Source: Litsea cubeba (taxonomy: Eukaryota > Streptophyta > Magnoliopsida > Laurales > Lauraceae). From it: DNA of 64,000 bases. Numbering within the stretch: position 1 is the first letter of the stretch; the number at the start of each line of letters is the position of its first letter. Below the pieces are notes generated by a model, which did no database searches, had not been told where the DNA came from, and saw only the letters and a list, made by a program, of their open reading frames with translations. Location of the stretch: contig WHSA01000561.1 of NCBI GenBank assembly GCA_012931725.1, positions 70,290-134,289 on the forward strand. The letters are read 5' to 3'. The position numbers were made by a program, and so were the translations under genes. Shown piece by piece: positions 52,901-62,251 of this stretch.

Positions 52901-54490
52901 CAAGAAGTTCAAAAACTCAAAAGCGTCGGCTTCATCCGTGAGGAACAACATCCTGAATGGTTGGCCAACATTGTCCCCGTGACAAAGAAAAATGGGCAGA
53001 TCAGGGTCTGTATTGACTATAGAGACCTGAACGGCGCATGCCCTAAAGATGAATTTCCGCTCCCCATACCAGAGGTAATGATCGATAATACCTGTGGATT
53101 CGAGCGAATGACATTCATGGATGGTTTCTCTGGCTACAATCAGATAAAGATGCATCCTGAAGATGAAAAACATACATCTTTTCGGACCCCATTTGGCGTG
53201 TATTGCTACACTGTCATGCCATTTGGTCTGAAAAATGCCGGTGCCACATATCAGAGGGCTATGATGAAAATATTCCAAGATATGCAGCACAAGACGGTTG
53301 AATGTTACGTTGATGACCTCGCCGTCAAAAGCAAAAGAAAAGAAGATCATCTCGAAGACCTTCGAGAAGTCTTCCTCCGGCTTCGCAAGCACAAACTGCG
53401 AATGAATCCTCTGAAATGCTTCTTCGGCGTCTCGTCGGGTAAGTTCCTCGGATTCTTAGTTCGGAAAGCTGGAATAGAGCTTGACCCTATAAAAGTCAAA
53501 GCCATTCTAGAAATGCCCTCTCCAAGAACCTTGAGAGAACTCAAAGGGCTTCAAGGGAGATTGGCCTACATCAGACGGTTCATCTCCAATCTTTCGGGGA
53601 AATGCCGTCCATTCTCCCGGTTGATGAAAAAAGGTGTAAACTTTGTCTGGGATGCTGACTGTGAAGCTGCTTTCCAAGACATCAAGTCATACCTGACAAA
53701 ACCTCCAGTGTTAGTTGCTCCTACCACTGGAAAACCATTCATCTTGTACACAAGAGCCCTTGATCACTCCTTGGGAGCTCTGCTTGCGCAAGAAAATGAT
53801 CAAAGAAAAGAAGCTGCTCTATATTACCTTAGCCGCATGCTAGTAGGTGCAGAGCATCGCTACTCTCCAGTCGAAAAAGAATGCCTTGCAGTGATGTTCG
53901 CCGTACAAAAGCTGCGTCACTACTTGCTTTCCAACACAGTATACCTGGTCTCGAGAGTCAACCTCTTGAAGGTCCTTGTCACAAAGGCAGGTTCTCTCAA
54001 TGCTCGACTGGCAAAATGGTCCATCCTTCTGTCACAATTTGATATTAGGTATGTACCACCAAAAGCAATCAAAGGGCAAGCTCTAGCGGACTTCCTCGCA
54101 GAGCATCCATTGCCTAAAGATTCTCCGCTCAGAGATGATCTCCCAGACGAACCAGTCTACAATGTGGAGACTTTCTCACAAAGTGCCTCCTGGGACATGT
54201 ACTTTGACGGTGCAACCAGGACAAATGAAAAAAGACAGCTGATCTCGGAAGTTGGCATCCTCTTTGTTAGCCCCGACAAATACATGATTCCACACGCTTT
54301 CTCGCTACTGGAACCATGCACAAACAATGCAGCTGAATATCAAGCTCTGATCTTAGGATTGGAACTCGCCATCGAATCCGGTATCACCATGCTGGAAGTC
54401 TTTGGAGACTCTCAACTGATCGTCAACCAGATGAATCAGAAATTTGAAGTCAGGAAGCCAGATTTGTTGCCTTACTACAACAAAGCATAA
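46931..54490 (+). CDS. Gag-protease-RT-RNase H polyprotein of element B, cut by a single TAA
   Basis: This 2519-codon frame starts MAASLTITFDE; A has the same start. By residue: a Ser/Pro/Arg-rich N-terminus (1-480); a gag core (about 490-625, with FDWYSTLPEDSIQNW); a CPYHQM..HPLNQC knuckle-like motif (about 743-757); a long acidic Ser/Glu linker (950-1230); a retropepsin with IDPGSALNLI (about 1410); a G-patch-like MGYDAQNPVGLGEGRG (about 1712); RT with CIDYRDLNGACPKDEFPLP and YVDD at 2126-2129; an RT-linked RNase H (about 2270-2340); and a second RNase H with DG, AAEYQAL and GDSQ (about 2425-2495). The extra RNase H is typical of the Tat clade. The frame stops at TAA 54488, where A has CAA, just after the RNase H core and before integrase. 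Confidence 0.93.
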   Translation: MAASLTITFDENKHQLMLQQKQTTRTYKRPISCRSVNSLGNSLNSGSTSTPRTIVFGTLGPFPLPEEQTAPSKKQKLASQRVTTVTPKASTRRPEARGSPTKPRPASNQVYPKTWSPRPSPKQRRSQTSTKPAFLAPLKENQFYPLAYMKEERPISNLTPKSNQHEPACSYKPKIRSCITRPLQAPAKAYKPAVRPFISTGAELQKFKASLQQAKDRVRILSLPSCKEDRLGCCARGSTSFIVKAQPELTEAQIARRIRRRASYRQKRLEKQRTQPPTFQVSPKWVEKERPNQVAAVHMVEKTRRRQKSATKIHVRRPMTRSVSRTRRHSEESPAPSSKGQQSDPSSSSSSKRMSPSSVTRTVSSFESRRMNVLATNSEPPPCNPPPEDAITRIQQLEQGQQRIETLMENLLLAFQNQANNEPPPNHQDDEVNGEENESRALTKKDVDSILAKAKEEDILKEHGIKPPYPLWMDSVPFPTKFKHPTLQTYTGKGSARQHVIHFKILTGAIADQDALKIRLFASTLKGTAFDWYSTLPEDSIQNWAMLETRFLTHFKGEDHPATMAQLCSLKQGENESTYDFIHKWKAMAYKCSDVLPQASLVDICRNNMRARIRSMIIGNKSKNLGELLEASMEAETVIKDLNSQKSSRKEPTAIATSKPKKKEVLNVQTKSAPQPPKKAENKVAGKRPELSDAFKERVEKKYPFDEDVDEIFGALVANGKLTLPEPKRPGDVGKTNDPRYCPYHQMISHPLNQCFVVREKINEMWKNGVITFDKNYGSASVNMVTCGQTSKSPKKKIITSFKVINSIQASEELVPYPTPDGQPIWVHPDLLEDENWEVVKTKPIAQQRRQARKHLLKLKRQEKTQPKLEVKEKAEASSTASLEATKTSLPETSKGVRKFTLSDFMPPQFKEATQELSYSCNSVVGFSIDGYESSDTDDGFESNYTDEWEESLETGEYLSDEEWVPETHLMPVIWYNPLQPQGSWSDDEEDREAVRENAADPAPLITPVEINHVEPQRVDEEEDLAPMPDLEEYARILQRLALEQEQDRVNEPPRNPEPEVPEDHQVHSPLTPENGENCWIDDPLTSEDESDSDQATSPVRASCNVIIRDYSSSEASSDESTYTPATPSNISSEATSSHVTFTEMTPSQVSSPETVTSKFTPFLTEEFPAIDAWDDELVNEERLLDAVQDLFPENAPCNTITEDGNSAADSSSANEKRQPLDLEDNLPNEDPSQEALEVGRGTRSGRDYHKNYNQSSFTYVNPSGKDVVSAPSGNNDEHAGPKEAFKYDLIEHFKHIPARLHILDLLRMSPHTRDNLISELQKLNEDVDKYAPQVLQIEMDYRVKNSEASSKGEKKKTEGSCIECLSVKKAASATIAFTKDDLLLGETRHNRPLYFTGYIKEMPMHRVQIDPGSALNLISTSALEELGIPPSKLSHTSVSIFGYDGSTQRPIGKIRFKLQIGDLISEVTVYAIKTPSCYNILLGRPWIHENGVVPSTLHQCIKFVGDDGIIHRVFADRKPFKGKEVHFADSQMYEGEKEEEEKHTASFAENLQKDKGKAPQQSPEENKPSGKSEESIQTPFIISLKSSKPLVITTKVKKAKQKPGGKFVVSFVSIMQDTDSDSEPEDDTSSSQADTQQVQHALTPMEITSDIEDPTSASFVVPATSAKEKPIFFHRSDASSSNSMLEPFQNKGMPQLSLYSSVAQAIMKKMGYDAQNPVGLGEGRGILTPLGPVLTKSQLEDWRLYGYVEKSSHGLGYDPDTPLRQLTQRLKSQYTDQASTSQVHEDIDLPGYLFDESPDKDPGSSSNWHDFSENEEELSDGTDVWSSDPEEPSSPKEVAYFDPVSKGDWDHLIASLGKITDQEDPWKGTKPWSGNAFENPEGFVELEASENIVEEPPSNLPTEDPVQKIDLGTPDYPRPVFISKNIKDDELPEYIAFLREFVICFAWSYAEMPGLDPKIAVHKLNLQEDIKPVKQGQRRFRPDVMDKIEQEVQKLKSVGFIREEQHPEWLANIVPVTKKNGQIRVCIDYRDLNGACPKDEFPLPIPEVMIDNTCGFERMTFMDGFSGYNQIKMHPEDEKHTSFRTPFGVYCYTVMPFGLKNAGATYQRAMMKIFQDMQHKTVECYVDDLAVKSKRKEDHLEDLREVFLRLRKHKLRMNPLKCFFGVSSGKFLGFLVRKAGIELDPIKVKAILEMPSPRTLRELKGLQGRLAYIRRFISNLSGKCRPFSRLMKKGVNFVWDADCEAAFQDIKSYLTKPPVLVAPTTGKPFILYTRALDHSLGALLAQENDQRKEAALYYLSRMLVGAEHRYSPVEKECLAVMFAVQKLRHYLLSNTVYLVSRVNLLKVLVTKAGSLNARLAKWSILLSQFDIRYVPPKAIKGQALADFLAEHPLPKDSPLRDDLPDEPVYNVETFSQSASWDMYFDGATRTNEKRQLISEVGILFVSPDKYMIPHAFSLLEPCTNNAAEYQALILGLELAIESGITMLEVFGDSQLIVNQMNQKFEVRKPDLLPYYNKA

Positions 54491-55984
54491 TCGCTTCTGC
54501 AAAAGTTTGACATCTGTCACATCACCCACATTCGTAGAGGTGAAAACATACGTGCAGATGCCCTAGCCGGACTTGCCGCATCCATGGCAATCCAGGAAGG
54601 GGAAAACATGCAAATCACAGTGTGCGAAAGAAGAATCCTTCCTCCTCTTAACACACACCAAGCAGTTGCTGAATGCCACCAAGTGGTCGGAAGTCGGATT
54701 TCAATCCTTCAAACTTCAATCGGCGACTGGAGGGATCCGTTCATTGATTACATTATGTTCGGAATCCTACCTGAAGATCCAAAAGAACGGGTAAGCACCC
54801 AAAGGCGAACCCCAAGCTTTCATTTGGATATTCCTTCAAAAATCCTTTACAGGAAATCCTTCAACGGAGTACTTCTACGCTGCTTGTCACAACAAGAGGC
54901 TGAAGAAACACTCAAAGAAGTTCATGCTGGTCTTTGCGGAGCTCATCAGGCTGGACCTAAGCTCTATGATCAGATAAAAAGGTTAGGATATTACTGGCCT
55001 ACCATGGTAGCTGACGCAATGCAATTTGCTAAGCGCTGCCAACAATGCCAAGTTCATGGAGATTACATTCACATGCCTCCAGAATGGCTGCATCCTACAG
55101 CGATCTCATGGCCTTTCGAAGCCTGGGGTATGGACATCATAGGTCCTATTTCTCCCCCTTCGAGCAAAGGTCATCGCTTCATCTTCGCCGCTACTGATTA
55201 TTTCTCCAAGTGGTCAGAAGCATTTGCGTTTAACGAAATGAAGACCTCATCAGTCCTTCAGTTCCTGCGCACCAACATCATTTGTCGTTTCGGCATACCC
55301 AAAAGATTCGTCCATGATAACGGACCACAGTTCCGGGATCATCGATTCTACAGGTTCTGCGACAAATACAAAATTCAAAGCTGTCCTTCGACTCCATACA
55401 ATCCGGCAGCAAACGGGTTAGCAGAAGCTTTCAACAAGACACTCTGCAAAATCCTCAAAAAAATGGTCTCTAGTCACAAAAGAGACTGGAGCGACAAAAT
55501 GTCTGAAGCTTTGTGTGCCTATCGAACCACCGTTCGAGGACCAACCCATAGCACACCATTCTCCTTGGTCTATGGATGCGAAGCTGTCGTACCCTTGGAA
55601 GTACAAATTCCTTCCTTGAGGGTATCCTTGCAAAATGACATGACTCAAGAAAGCAATGTCAAATTGCGACTCCATGAGCTGGACAATCTCGATGAGAGAC
55701 GGCTCGAAGCTCAACAAAGCATTGAACTTTACCAAGCACGCATGGCAGGATCTTTCGATAAAAAGGTCAGGCAACGCGCCTACAAAAAGAGTGACTTGGT
55801 TCTTGCGGTAAAAAGACCAATGGTCTTTGCTCACAAGTCCAAATGCAAATTTGAGCCAAAATGGGAGGGACCCTACGTCATCGACAAGGTTTTCTCTAAT
55901 GGCGCATACGCACTCCTAAACATGGAAGGTGACAGATGTATGCTGCCCATCAACGGCAAGTTCTTAAAGCGGTACTACCCTTGA
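54491..55984 (+). CDS. Integrase part of element B pol, downstream of the premature stop
   Basis: It continues in the same frame as the upstream polyprotein to the TGA at 55982-55984, with the first Met at 54584. It carries the zinc-binding HHCC (HAGLCGAHQAG followed by RCQQCQ), the DDE core (GMDIIGP, FVHDNGPQF, and NGLAEAFNK with the Glu), and a C-terminal FEPKWEGPYVI module ending GKFLKRYYP. All key residues are present. Because only one stop separates it from RT-RNase H, the element would normally make a single ~3017-residue polyprotein. As it stands, integrase is not made without readthrough. Confidence 0.92.
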   Translation, partial: SLLQKFDICHITHIRRGENIRADALAGLAASMAIQEGENMQITVCERRILPPLNTHQAVAECHQVVGSRISILQTSIGDWRDPFIDYIMFGILPEDPKERVSTQRRTPSFHLDIPSKILYRKSFNGVLLRCLSQQEAEETLKEVHAGLCGAHQAGPKLYDQIKRLGYYWPTMVADAMQFAKRCQQCQVHGDYIHMPPEWLHPTAISWPFEAWGMDIIGPISPPSSKGHRFIFAATDYFSKWSEAFAFNEMKTSSVLQFLRTNIICRFGIPKRFVHDNGPQFRDHRFYRFCDKYKIQSCPSTPYNPAANGLAEAFNKTLCKILKKMVSSHKRDWSDKMSEALCAYRTTVRGPTHSTPFSLVYGCEAVVPLEVQIPSLRVSLQNDMTQESNVKLRLHELDNLDERRLEAQQSIELYQARMAGSFDKKVRQRAYKKSDLVLAVKRPMVFAHKSKCKFEPKWEGPYVIDKVFSNGAYALLNMEGDRCMLPINGKFLKRYYP

Positions 55985-56339
55985 AGACTTACCCAACTGG
56001 GTAAGAGCAATGCCTGTATGGCCAAAACCGGTTTCCAGGTACACGCTCGCTAAACCCACCCTTTTTTAGAATTTTCATATCAAATGTTGAAAGTTCTAGA
56101 AATTTAAAACAATGCTTACTTTCATCGTTTCATTGTTCAAAAAAAAAATATCCAAGTTTAGGAACCTTTCCCTAACTTAACCAAAATTTTCAACCCTTGA
56201 ACCCAAAATTCATGGTTTGAAACAAAATCCGGATTCAGGGATTTCCAACCTAGTCCACCCTGCCTTTTACCGCCAAAATGGTTTTAGGTCAAAACTTATG
56301 ACCCTCGTGTCTTTAAACAAAAAAAAAATGGTTTTTCAA
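55985..56339 (+). other. Post-pol spacer of element B
   Basis: Directly after the stop lies a short perfect hairpin (CTTACCCAACTGGGTAAG, about 55988-56005). The rest is unique non-coding sequence; the first 100 bases match 1-99 in A. Confidence 0.55.
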
Positions 56340-56800
56340 AAAAAAAAACCGCGAGGAAGCGACGCTTAGTCGATACTCGCACAAATCGGAAGCATATGAA
56401 CCATGTTCGACACTTCCAAAATCGCAGGGAAGCGACATTTCGTCGATACCTGCAAAATCCAAAACTGTGGAGACGAAACATTTCAATTGATATCCACAAC
56501 CCAAATTTCAAAGGTTCGAAAAAACCCAAAAAACCATGGAGACGCAACATTTCAGTTGATATCCATAACCCAAAGGTTCGAGAAAACCACAAATTTCAAA
56601 AATCATGGGGAAACGACATCAAGTCAGTACCCGCAAAACCAAAATTTTTGAAAAGCAAGGATGCGACATTCCATCGATACTTGCACCCAAATCCGCGAGG
56701 ATGCGACATTCCATCGATACTCGCAACCGAATGAGCAAGGATGCGACATTCCATCGATACTTGCAAGAACATTCAGCAGGGAGGCGACTTTTAGTCGATA
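56340..56800 (+). repeat. Degenerate ~55-65-bp repeats after pol
   Basis: Units contain GCGACATTCCATCGATACTTGCA or close variants (GCGACATTTCGTCGATACC, GCGACTTTTAGTCGATACTTGC). About eight copies are seen, and the last four are the most alike. They give open frames on both strands, which I treat as by-products of the repeat. Confidence 0.75.
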
Positions 56801-56819
56801 CTTGCATTTTTGAAAACCA

Positions 56820-57135
56820 AACCGGCTATAAATGCCATCAAAACAGGCTATAAATGCCACAAACCGGCTATCAATGCCACCAAATCAAAACAGGCTATAA
56901 ATGCCACAAACCGGCTATCAATGCCACCAAAACAAAACCGGCTATCAATGCCACAAACAAAAACTTGGATTTCAAAAAACCCGGCTATCAATGCCACCAA
57001 AACAAAACAGGCTATCAATGCCACCAAAAACTGGCTATAGATGCCACAAAAAAAAAAAAACTCGGCTATCAATGCAACAAGAAAAACTGGCTCTCATGCC
57101 AAAATCGGCTTCCATGCCACAAACAAAATCTGGCT
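56820..57135 (+). repeat. ~13 copies of a 24-28-bp GGCTAT(C/A)AATGCCAC repeat
   Basis: AACCGGCTATCAATGCCACC with variable A-rich tails occurs from 56820 to about 57135. The core resembles the LTR repeat CGGCTATAAACGCC at 45098-45175, so the two arrays may share an origin. Confidence 0.8.
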
Positions 57136-57179
57136 ACCATGCCAAAACAATCATTTGACAAAAGATTTTCAAAAAATGA

Positions 57180-57440
57180 CAAGCTTTTGATCAAATCCCA
57201 TTTAGCAATTACTTTTATCACAAAAAGATTCAAGTGAGCGTAGGGATAACAAAAAAGAAGAGCATCCCATTTAGCAATTACTTTTATCACAAAAAGATTC
57301 AAGTGAGCGTAGGGATAACAAAAAAAGAGTACAAAAAAAATATACATGTGGTACCAAAAAAAAAAAAGAGAAAGTGTTCACAAGCACTACAAAAAAATAA
57401 GTACCAAAAAAAAATACAAGTGGTACCAAAAAAAAAAGAA
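57180..57440 (+). repeat. Two-copy ~69-bp repeat and GTACCAAAAAA repeats
   Basis: ATCCCATTTAGCAATTACTT through GAGCGTAGGGATAAC occurs at about 57195 and 57264. It is followed by three A-rich units with GTGGTACCAAAAAAA. The sequence is non-coding and adjoins the end of the antisense gene. Confidence 0.7.
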
Positions 57441-57477
57441 AGAAGGATGGTTTCTGTTAAAAAAAATATACAGGAGC

Positions 57478-60400
57478 TCAATCAAAAATGGTCTCCAGCC
57501 AAGAGTTCAGCTCCTCAAGCAAACTTTTAGCCTCAGCCGTCAAGGATTCCAAGGCACGCTTCTTCAGGAACCTGCCATGAGATGCTGGAGTGGGCTGTAC
57601 CCCTTCTTTCACACCGGGAAGCTTATCCCGAGCAGTTTGCCATCGTTCGCTTTCTTCAGATTTCCTTTCAAGAACTCGATTGGCATCTGCAACCAGGCGA
57701 ATCAGAGCACTCTCCCTGTCGCGAGCCTCTATTATTGCAGTCCACTTGGCAGCGACTTGTGCCTGCAGATGCTCAAGACGTTTCCTGGCCTCATCGACCT
57801 CCCTGTCAAGGATGTTAAGGTCATGTGTCAGCCCAATGATGTTTAGCTCTTCTAAGTTCTTCTTTCGGACTGCCTGCTTCCTGCTTTCTGTAGCCTCATC
57901 CAGGTTAGACTTAGCCTTATCAGCAGGGTCCAGGAACATCTCCTTGAAGAACTGGTCATCAGCCAAACCCACGGTCTCAAACCACTTGTCACCCAGTGCA
58001 ATGATCCTATCAACGATCGCCCTGGCACCTGTGACATCCAGACCAGCCTCTTCGGCATCACTGAGAATCTCCTGCACATGCTGGATCATGCCAAATCCGG
58101 CTTCCAAGTGCCCAGAAAAGAGAGTCTCAATCCAAGAGCTCAGAACTCGCACCACCACCTTCTTCGCAAAAAGAAGAGATGGCCCAGCTGAAGATTTGCC
58201 CAACTCCGTTGGTCGGCCGCTCATGTCATCATCTGTTGGAAGAGTAACAAAAGAACTCTTTCCAGTTGAAGCTATTCCTGCTCGGGAAGGAATCTCAGCA
58301 CGAGAAATCTCCTCAACATTGTCAGAGCTGGTCCCAAGAGTCTCTACCTCTGGATCAACCTCTGGCATCCCTTGCTCTGGAAGCGACGGATCCTCCTCTG
58401 TCACTTCAAAACCTGCCAAAGAAACACAAAAAGGTATGAATATGATCCTGTCTGAAAATCATTATCAGGGTTATAACTACAAAATACCTTCTTCGACGAC
58501 TGGCGGAACACTTTCCTCCTCCATGAACTCATTGGAAGCATCATCAACATTTGCGTCCATCGAGGGTTCAAAGTCATCGGAATCCTGTGGCAAGTCAGCT
58601 GGCAGGAAATGTGTTAGCAAACCAAGTCACAGACAAAAAAAAAGGGAAGTCGTACCAATTGGAGATTCTGGATTCACTCCAGAGTCCCTCGGTTCTTCTT
58701 CAGGTGCCTCGACAGGATCCGTCACTACCTCATCGACCGGAACCTCAGGCATCATCAAGTCTTCCTCTGCTAAAAAAAAAAGAAAAGAAAAGCAGAAACA
58801 AGAAGCAAATCATAACATGGAAAAAATCCCATGAAAAGAAATGGAAAGAGAAAAAGGAAGAATCATACCTTCACCGACGGTCTCTTCTTCTCGGCTTCTC
58901 TTCTCTGGAGGCTCGTCAGCATCCACTGGCACATCCTCATTGATAGTAAGAGGAACTTCCAAGTCAGGAGAGTCCTCATGCTGCCCCTTGCTGCGATGAT
59001 GACTCCTCCTCCTCTTACTCCTGCGGGCTCGCTTCTTAGAGGAACCTGCCCCGCTGTCAGAGTCAGGTTTCCCACTTGACTCCTCACTGGATGGTCTACT
59101 CTTGCCAGTAGACTCCACGGAAGCTTGCCTCTGTGCCGCTTGCATCCAAGCGCCAAGTTCGGCTTCCTCTTGTTCTAGCTGCTCTAAAGCCTCATCAGGT
59201 ATTTCTCGAACAGCTTCAGAACCAATGACGCCCTGGTCACCGAGAAAGCCTATCTTGTGCTTCTCTCCAGAAAGGAAGGCCCAAACTTCCTCTCGCCGGA
59301 CGCCATCCGACTTTCCAAGGCCCTTTCCAGATGCCAGCTTCACATCAAGCTCCTTCTTGGAAAGACCCCGATATGCCGAAAAGCTCTCCGTGAACCACTT
59401 CGCAAAGCCGGCAGTCCGGGAAGTCAGCAACACAGGATAAGAAATCATGGCTGTAGTGTCTTCAGCACTATAGAAAGCCCATGCATTTCTCCCGTCCTGT
59501 AAACCTCCAAAGCGCTTCACCATGCTTGAAGGCGCTCCAACAACGCCTTGAGAAAAGCCCAGCTGCAAAGCAAAGCGAGAGGGTACATACGGCTGGATGT
59601 CAACGAAAAGATGTCTACGGTACACCATCGTGCCGACACGTATGCTGAAAAGCCACTCTCTCTCTGCATTCGTCAAGGAATAATGCCTTCCCGACCCCGC
59701 CCTGGTAGAGTCTCGGGAGGCACCAAAATCAAAAGCCTTCTTCCGCAACTCCGGAGAAAGCTTCACTAAAGACTGCCCCATCTCGACGTCCCTGAACCGT
59801 CGGATCCTCATGCGGGCAAACAAAAGTGATTCGGACACGGCTTTGCCCTTAGCCAGTCGAATCATCAGAGGATCATCATCCTGTGCAGCACCCAGCCGGT
59901 GGAAGCCAGGACAGTGGTATACATACCACGAATAAAAGATGTGGGCTGAAAATACCATATTCATGGGAAGCCCAAGCCGAACCAAAAAAGCAGCAGCCTG
60001 CAGTTCGGTACACAGGTAGGAGTAAAGAGCTGGCACCAAAGCAAGCTGCTCTCCAAACGCCATCTGACAAGCCGGAAAAATACAATGCGGCCTGATGTGC
60101 GTTCCATCTCCTCCAGCAAAAATAGCCTCACCAAGCCAATAAGTGAGGTAAACAGCGAGATCTCTCCGCAGTGCAATGTCAGGACATATGGCGTTTGTAC
60201 TGGCACAGAAATCTCTCAACCCTTCTTGCATGGCCAAGATCTTCTTTGAACTTGGATCCTGAGCTCCGGCTTCTTGGGTCACGCTATCAGAAGACTCCCT
60301 GCTATAAAAAAAGTTGGGGAATGAAGAGCTAGAACTCTTCCAACTGCTGGATCTAACTTTCAAACCCTCCTTCTCCTTCAAAAAATCATAGAAGGCGACG

Positions 60401-62251
60401 AGCTGAAAGTACAGAAGCCTGAACTCCTCAGACTGCCCCTCGAGGACGCTGTCAATCGGCATAAACTCCTCATAGAGTTTGCCGAGGATGGGCAATCCAG
60501 TAATGACGCTGAGCTCCTTCAAAGAAAAACCAATCTCACCATTCGTCACAACGAAGGTATTGGTTTGTGGGAGGAATGATTCCAGCATAGCCATGAAGGC
60601 CTCGTCGGAAAAGATCACGGTCTCCCTAAAGGCGCGGACCGCATCAAAAATCCCGGCTTCCTTCAAAACGGCGCCACCAATCAGCAGGACGCGATCAGTC
60701 CACGACTTCCACTCGGAGTCAGCATTGAAACGGCCACGAAGTCGAAAAGGCTTGATCCAATTGCTGCCGTCACCGCTGAAAATACCAAGGCCCACCGGTC
60801 TCAAATCGACCGACGGATAATCAGAGCCCTGGTAGCCGCTGGATGGCATCAACAGGTCCATGTCAACAGGCGACCTCTCCGTATATCCAGGAGAACCGCC
60901 AACAAAAACCCCGGTCTTGATTACATTTGTCCTTCTCACCCAGCTTGGAGGATCTTCCCTCTTAGGGCACGTGGGGGCAAGACTCAGAATCGAGACGGTG
61001 CGATCAAACGTCGACCGGGTAACAACAGTCTTCTTCTCACCATCTGCTGTGAAAGAAAACTGAAAACATCTCCTCTGGTATGTCATGTCATCAGGGACTG
61101 CATCACCAAAGAAGAAGGTAGGCTTGGGCAAAACGCTCTGATCTTCCATCACCCATGGACGACTGCTTACCATGATCTTATAGAATTCCTCTCCCTTGAG
61201 AGTGATCAGTCGCTGCCTCATCTCATCTCTGTTGAGGGAGTCGCACTCTTCCAGATTTCTCTCAACATACTGGACCTTCTCAAAAGCCTGCTGAACGGCC
61301 GGATTAGAAGATCTAGAAGATCGACGAGGTACGCTTGTAGCAGGCTCTTTACCCTTGTTCGTTCTGGAGGAACCACCTGAAAAGGATGGAAAAGAAAAAG
61401 ATCAAACATCAAAATGACAGAATCTCGCTAAAAAAAAATCTGGCGAAATTTTGCATGATGACGGGGAAATTCCGAAGAAAAGGAACTATCCCGAAAGAAA
61501 TAAGAAAGCTTGAAGATGGGCTCAACATCGCTGCGAGCTCCGAAACTCCAAACTTTCGAAACCTCAAAGTCTCCGCAAAATCAGGAAGGGCTCAACATCG
61601 CTGCGAGCTCCAAATTCCCAAAATTATGAAAACTTTCAGGTATGCTATCACATCATGCTACAAATTTAATTTACAATTAAATGCATGCATGAACATCTAG
61701 GTTTGCCAAAAAAAAAAGGGGCATTATCATGATGAGCAAAACAAAAAAAAAAAAGAAAAGAAACTTTCTCAAAAAAAAAGGGGCATTATCATGATGAGCA
61801 AAACAAAAAAAAAAAAGAAAAGAAACTTTCTAAAAAAAAAGAGGCATTATCATGATGAGCAAAACAAAAAAAAAGAAAAGAAACTTTCTCAAAAAAAAAG
61901 GGGAAAGAAAACAAAAAAAAAAAGAAGAAAGAAAAGAAACTTTCTAAAAAAAAAATAGGGAAAGAAAACAAAAAGAAAAAAGAAGAAAAAAAAAGGGGCT
62001 GGCCCACTGGCCACGTGGCCGTATGGCCAGATCCGTACGGATCTGTCCGTACGGCCCACAAACAAAAAAAAAAAACAAAACATGAAAAAAAAAAGAAAGA
62101 AGAAAAGAAAAGAAAAAACGTGTGAAAAAAAAGGAAAACACGTGGAGAAAAAAAAAGAAACGAAAAAGAAAGAAACAAAAAAAAGAAAGAAGAACTTTTT
62201 ATTTTTCCTACAATGGAGTTTTCTTGAAAAAGGGAACTTACTTGAAGCCAT
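57478..62251 (-). CDS. Antisense five-exon gene of element B: plant-mobile-domain-like protein with coiled coil (1225 residues)
   Basis: On the minus strand: exon 1 62251-62242 (ATG GCT TCA A|GTAAGT), exon 2 61376-58869 (TTTTCAG|GTGG..GTGAAG|GTATGA), exon 3 58769-58656 (TTTAG|CAGAGG..AATTG|GTACGA), exon 4 58598-58488 (GCCAG|CTGAC..GAAG|GTATTT), exon 5 58412-57478 (TTGGCAG|GTTTTG to stop). All four introns are phase 1. The join is 3678 bases with no internal stop. Residues about 290-470 (KELSVITGLPILGKLYEEF; RRDLAVYLTYWLGEAIFAG; ALYSYLCTELQAAA) resemble the plant mobile domain (PMD). A basic patch (KKRARRSKRRRS, near 795) could be a nuclear signal. An acidic linker and a coiled coil (about 1095-1185) follow. 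PMD occurs in host proteins (MAIN/MAIL) and in transposons. The PMD call is by eye. Confidence 0.75.
61710..61900. repeat. Three ~65-bp repeats in intron 1 of the B antisense gene
   Basis: GGGGCATTATCATGATGAGC followed by A-rich GAAAAGAAACTTTCT occurs three times in tandem. C has one copy (about 17490). It lies within intron 1, so it is not coding. Confidence 0.75.
62015..62059. repeat. 45-bp GC palindrome in intron 1 (B)
   Basis: It is centred on TCCGTACGGA and sits inside A-rich DNA, as in C (17624-17668). One left-arm substitution (GTATGG for GTACGG) distinguishes the copies. Confidence 0.75.

Noticed and set aside
56296..57347. Overlapping short frames after pol in B
   Set aside because: They arise from tandem repeats whose unit lengths leave several frames open. 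They have no start context and no conserved product.
57590..58834. 414-codon plus-strand frame in B
   Set aside because: It overlaps exons 3-5 and introns of the minus-strand gene, ignores their splice signals, and has no recognisable domain.
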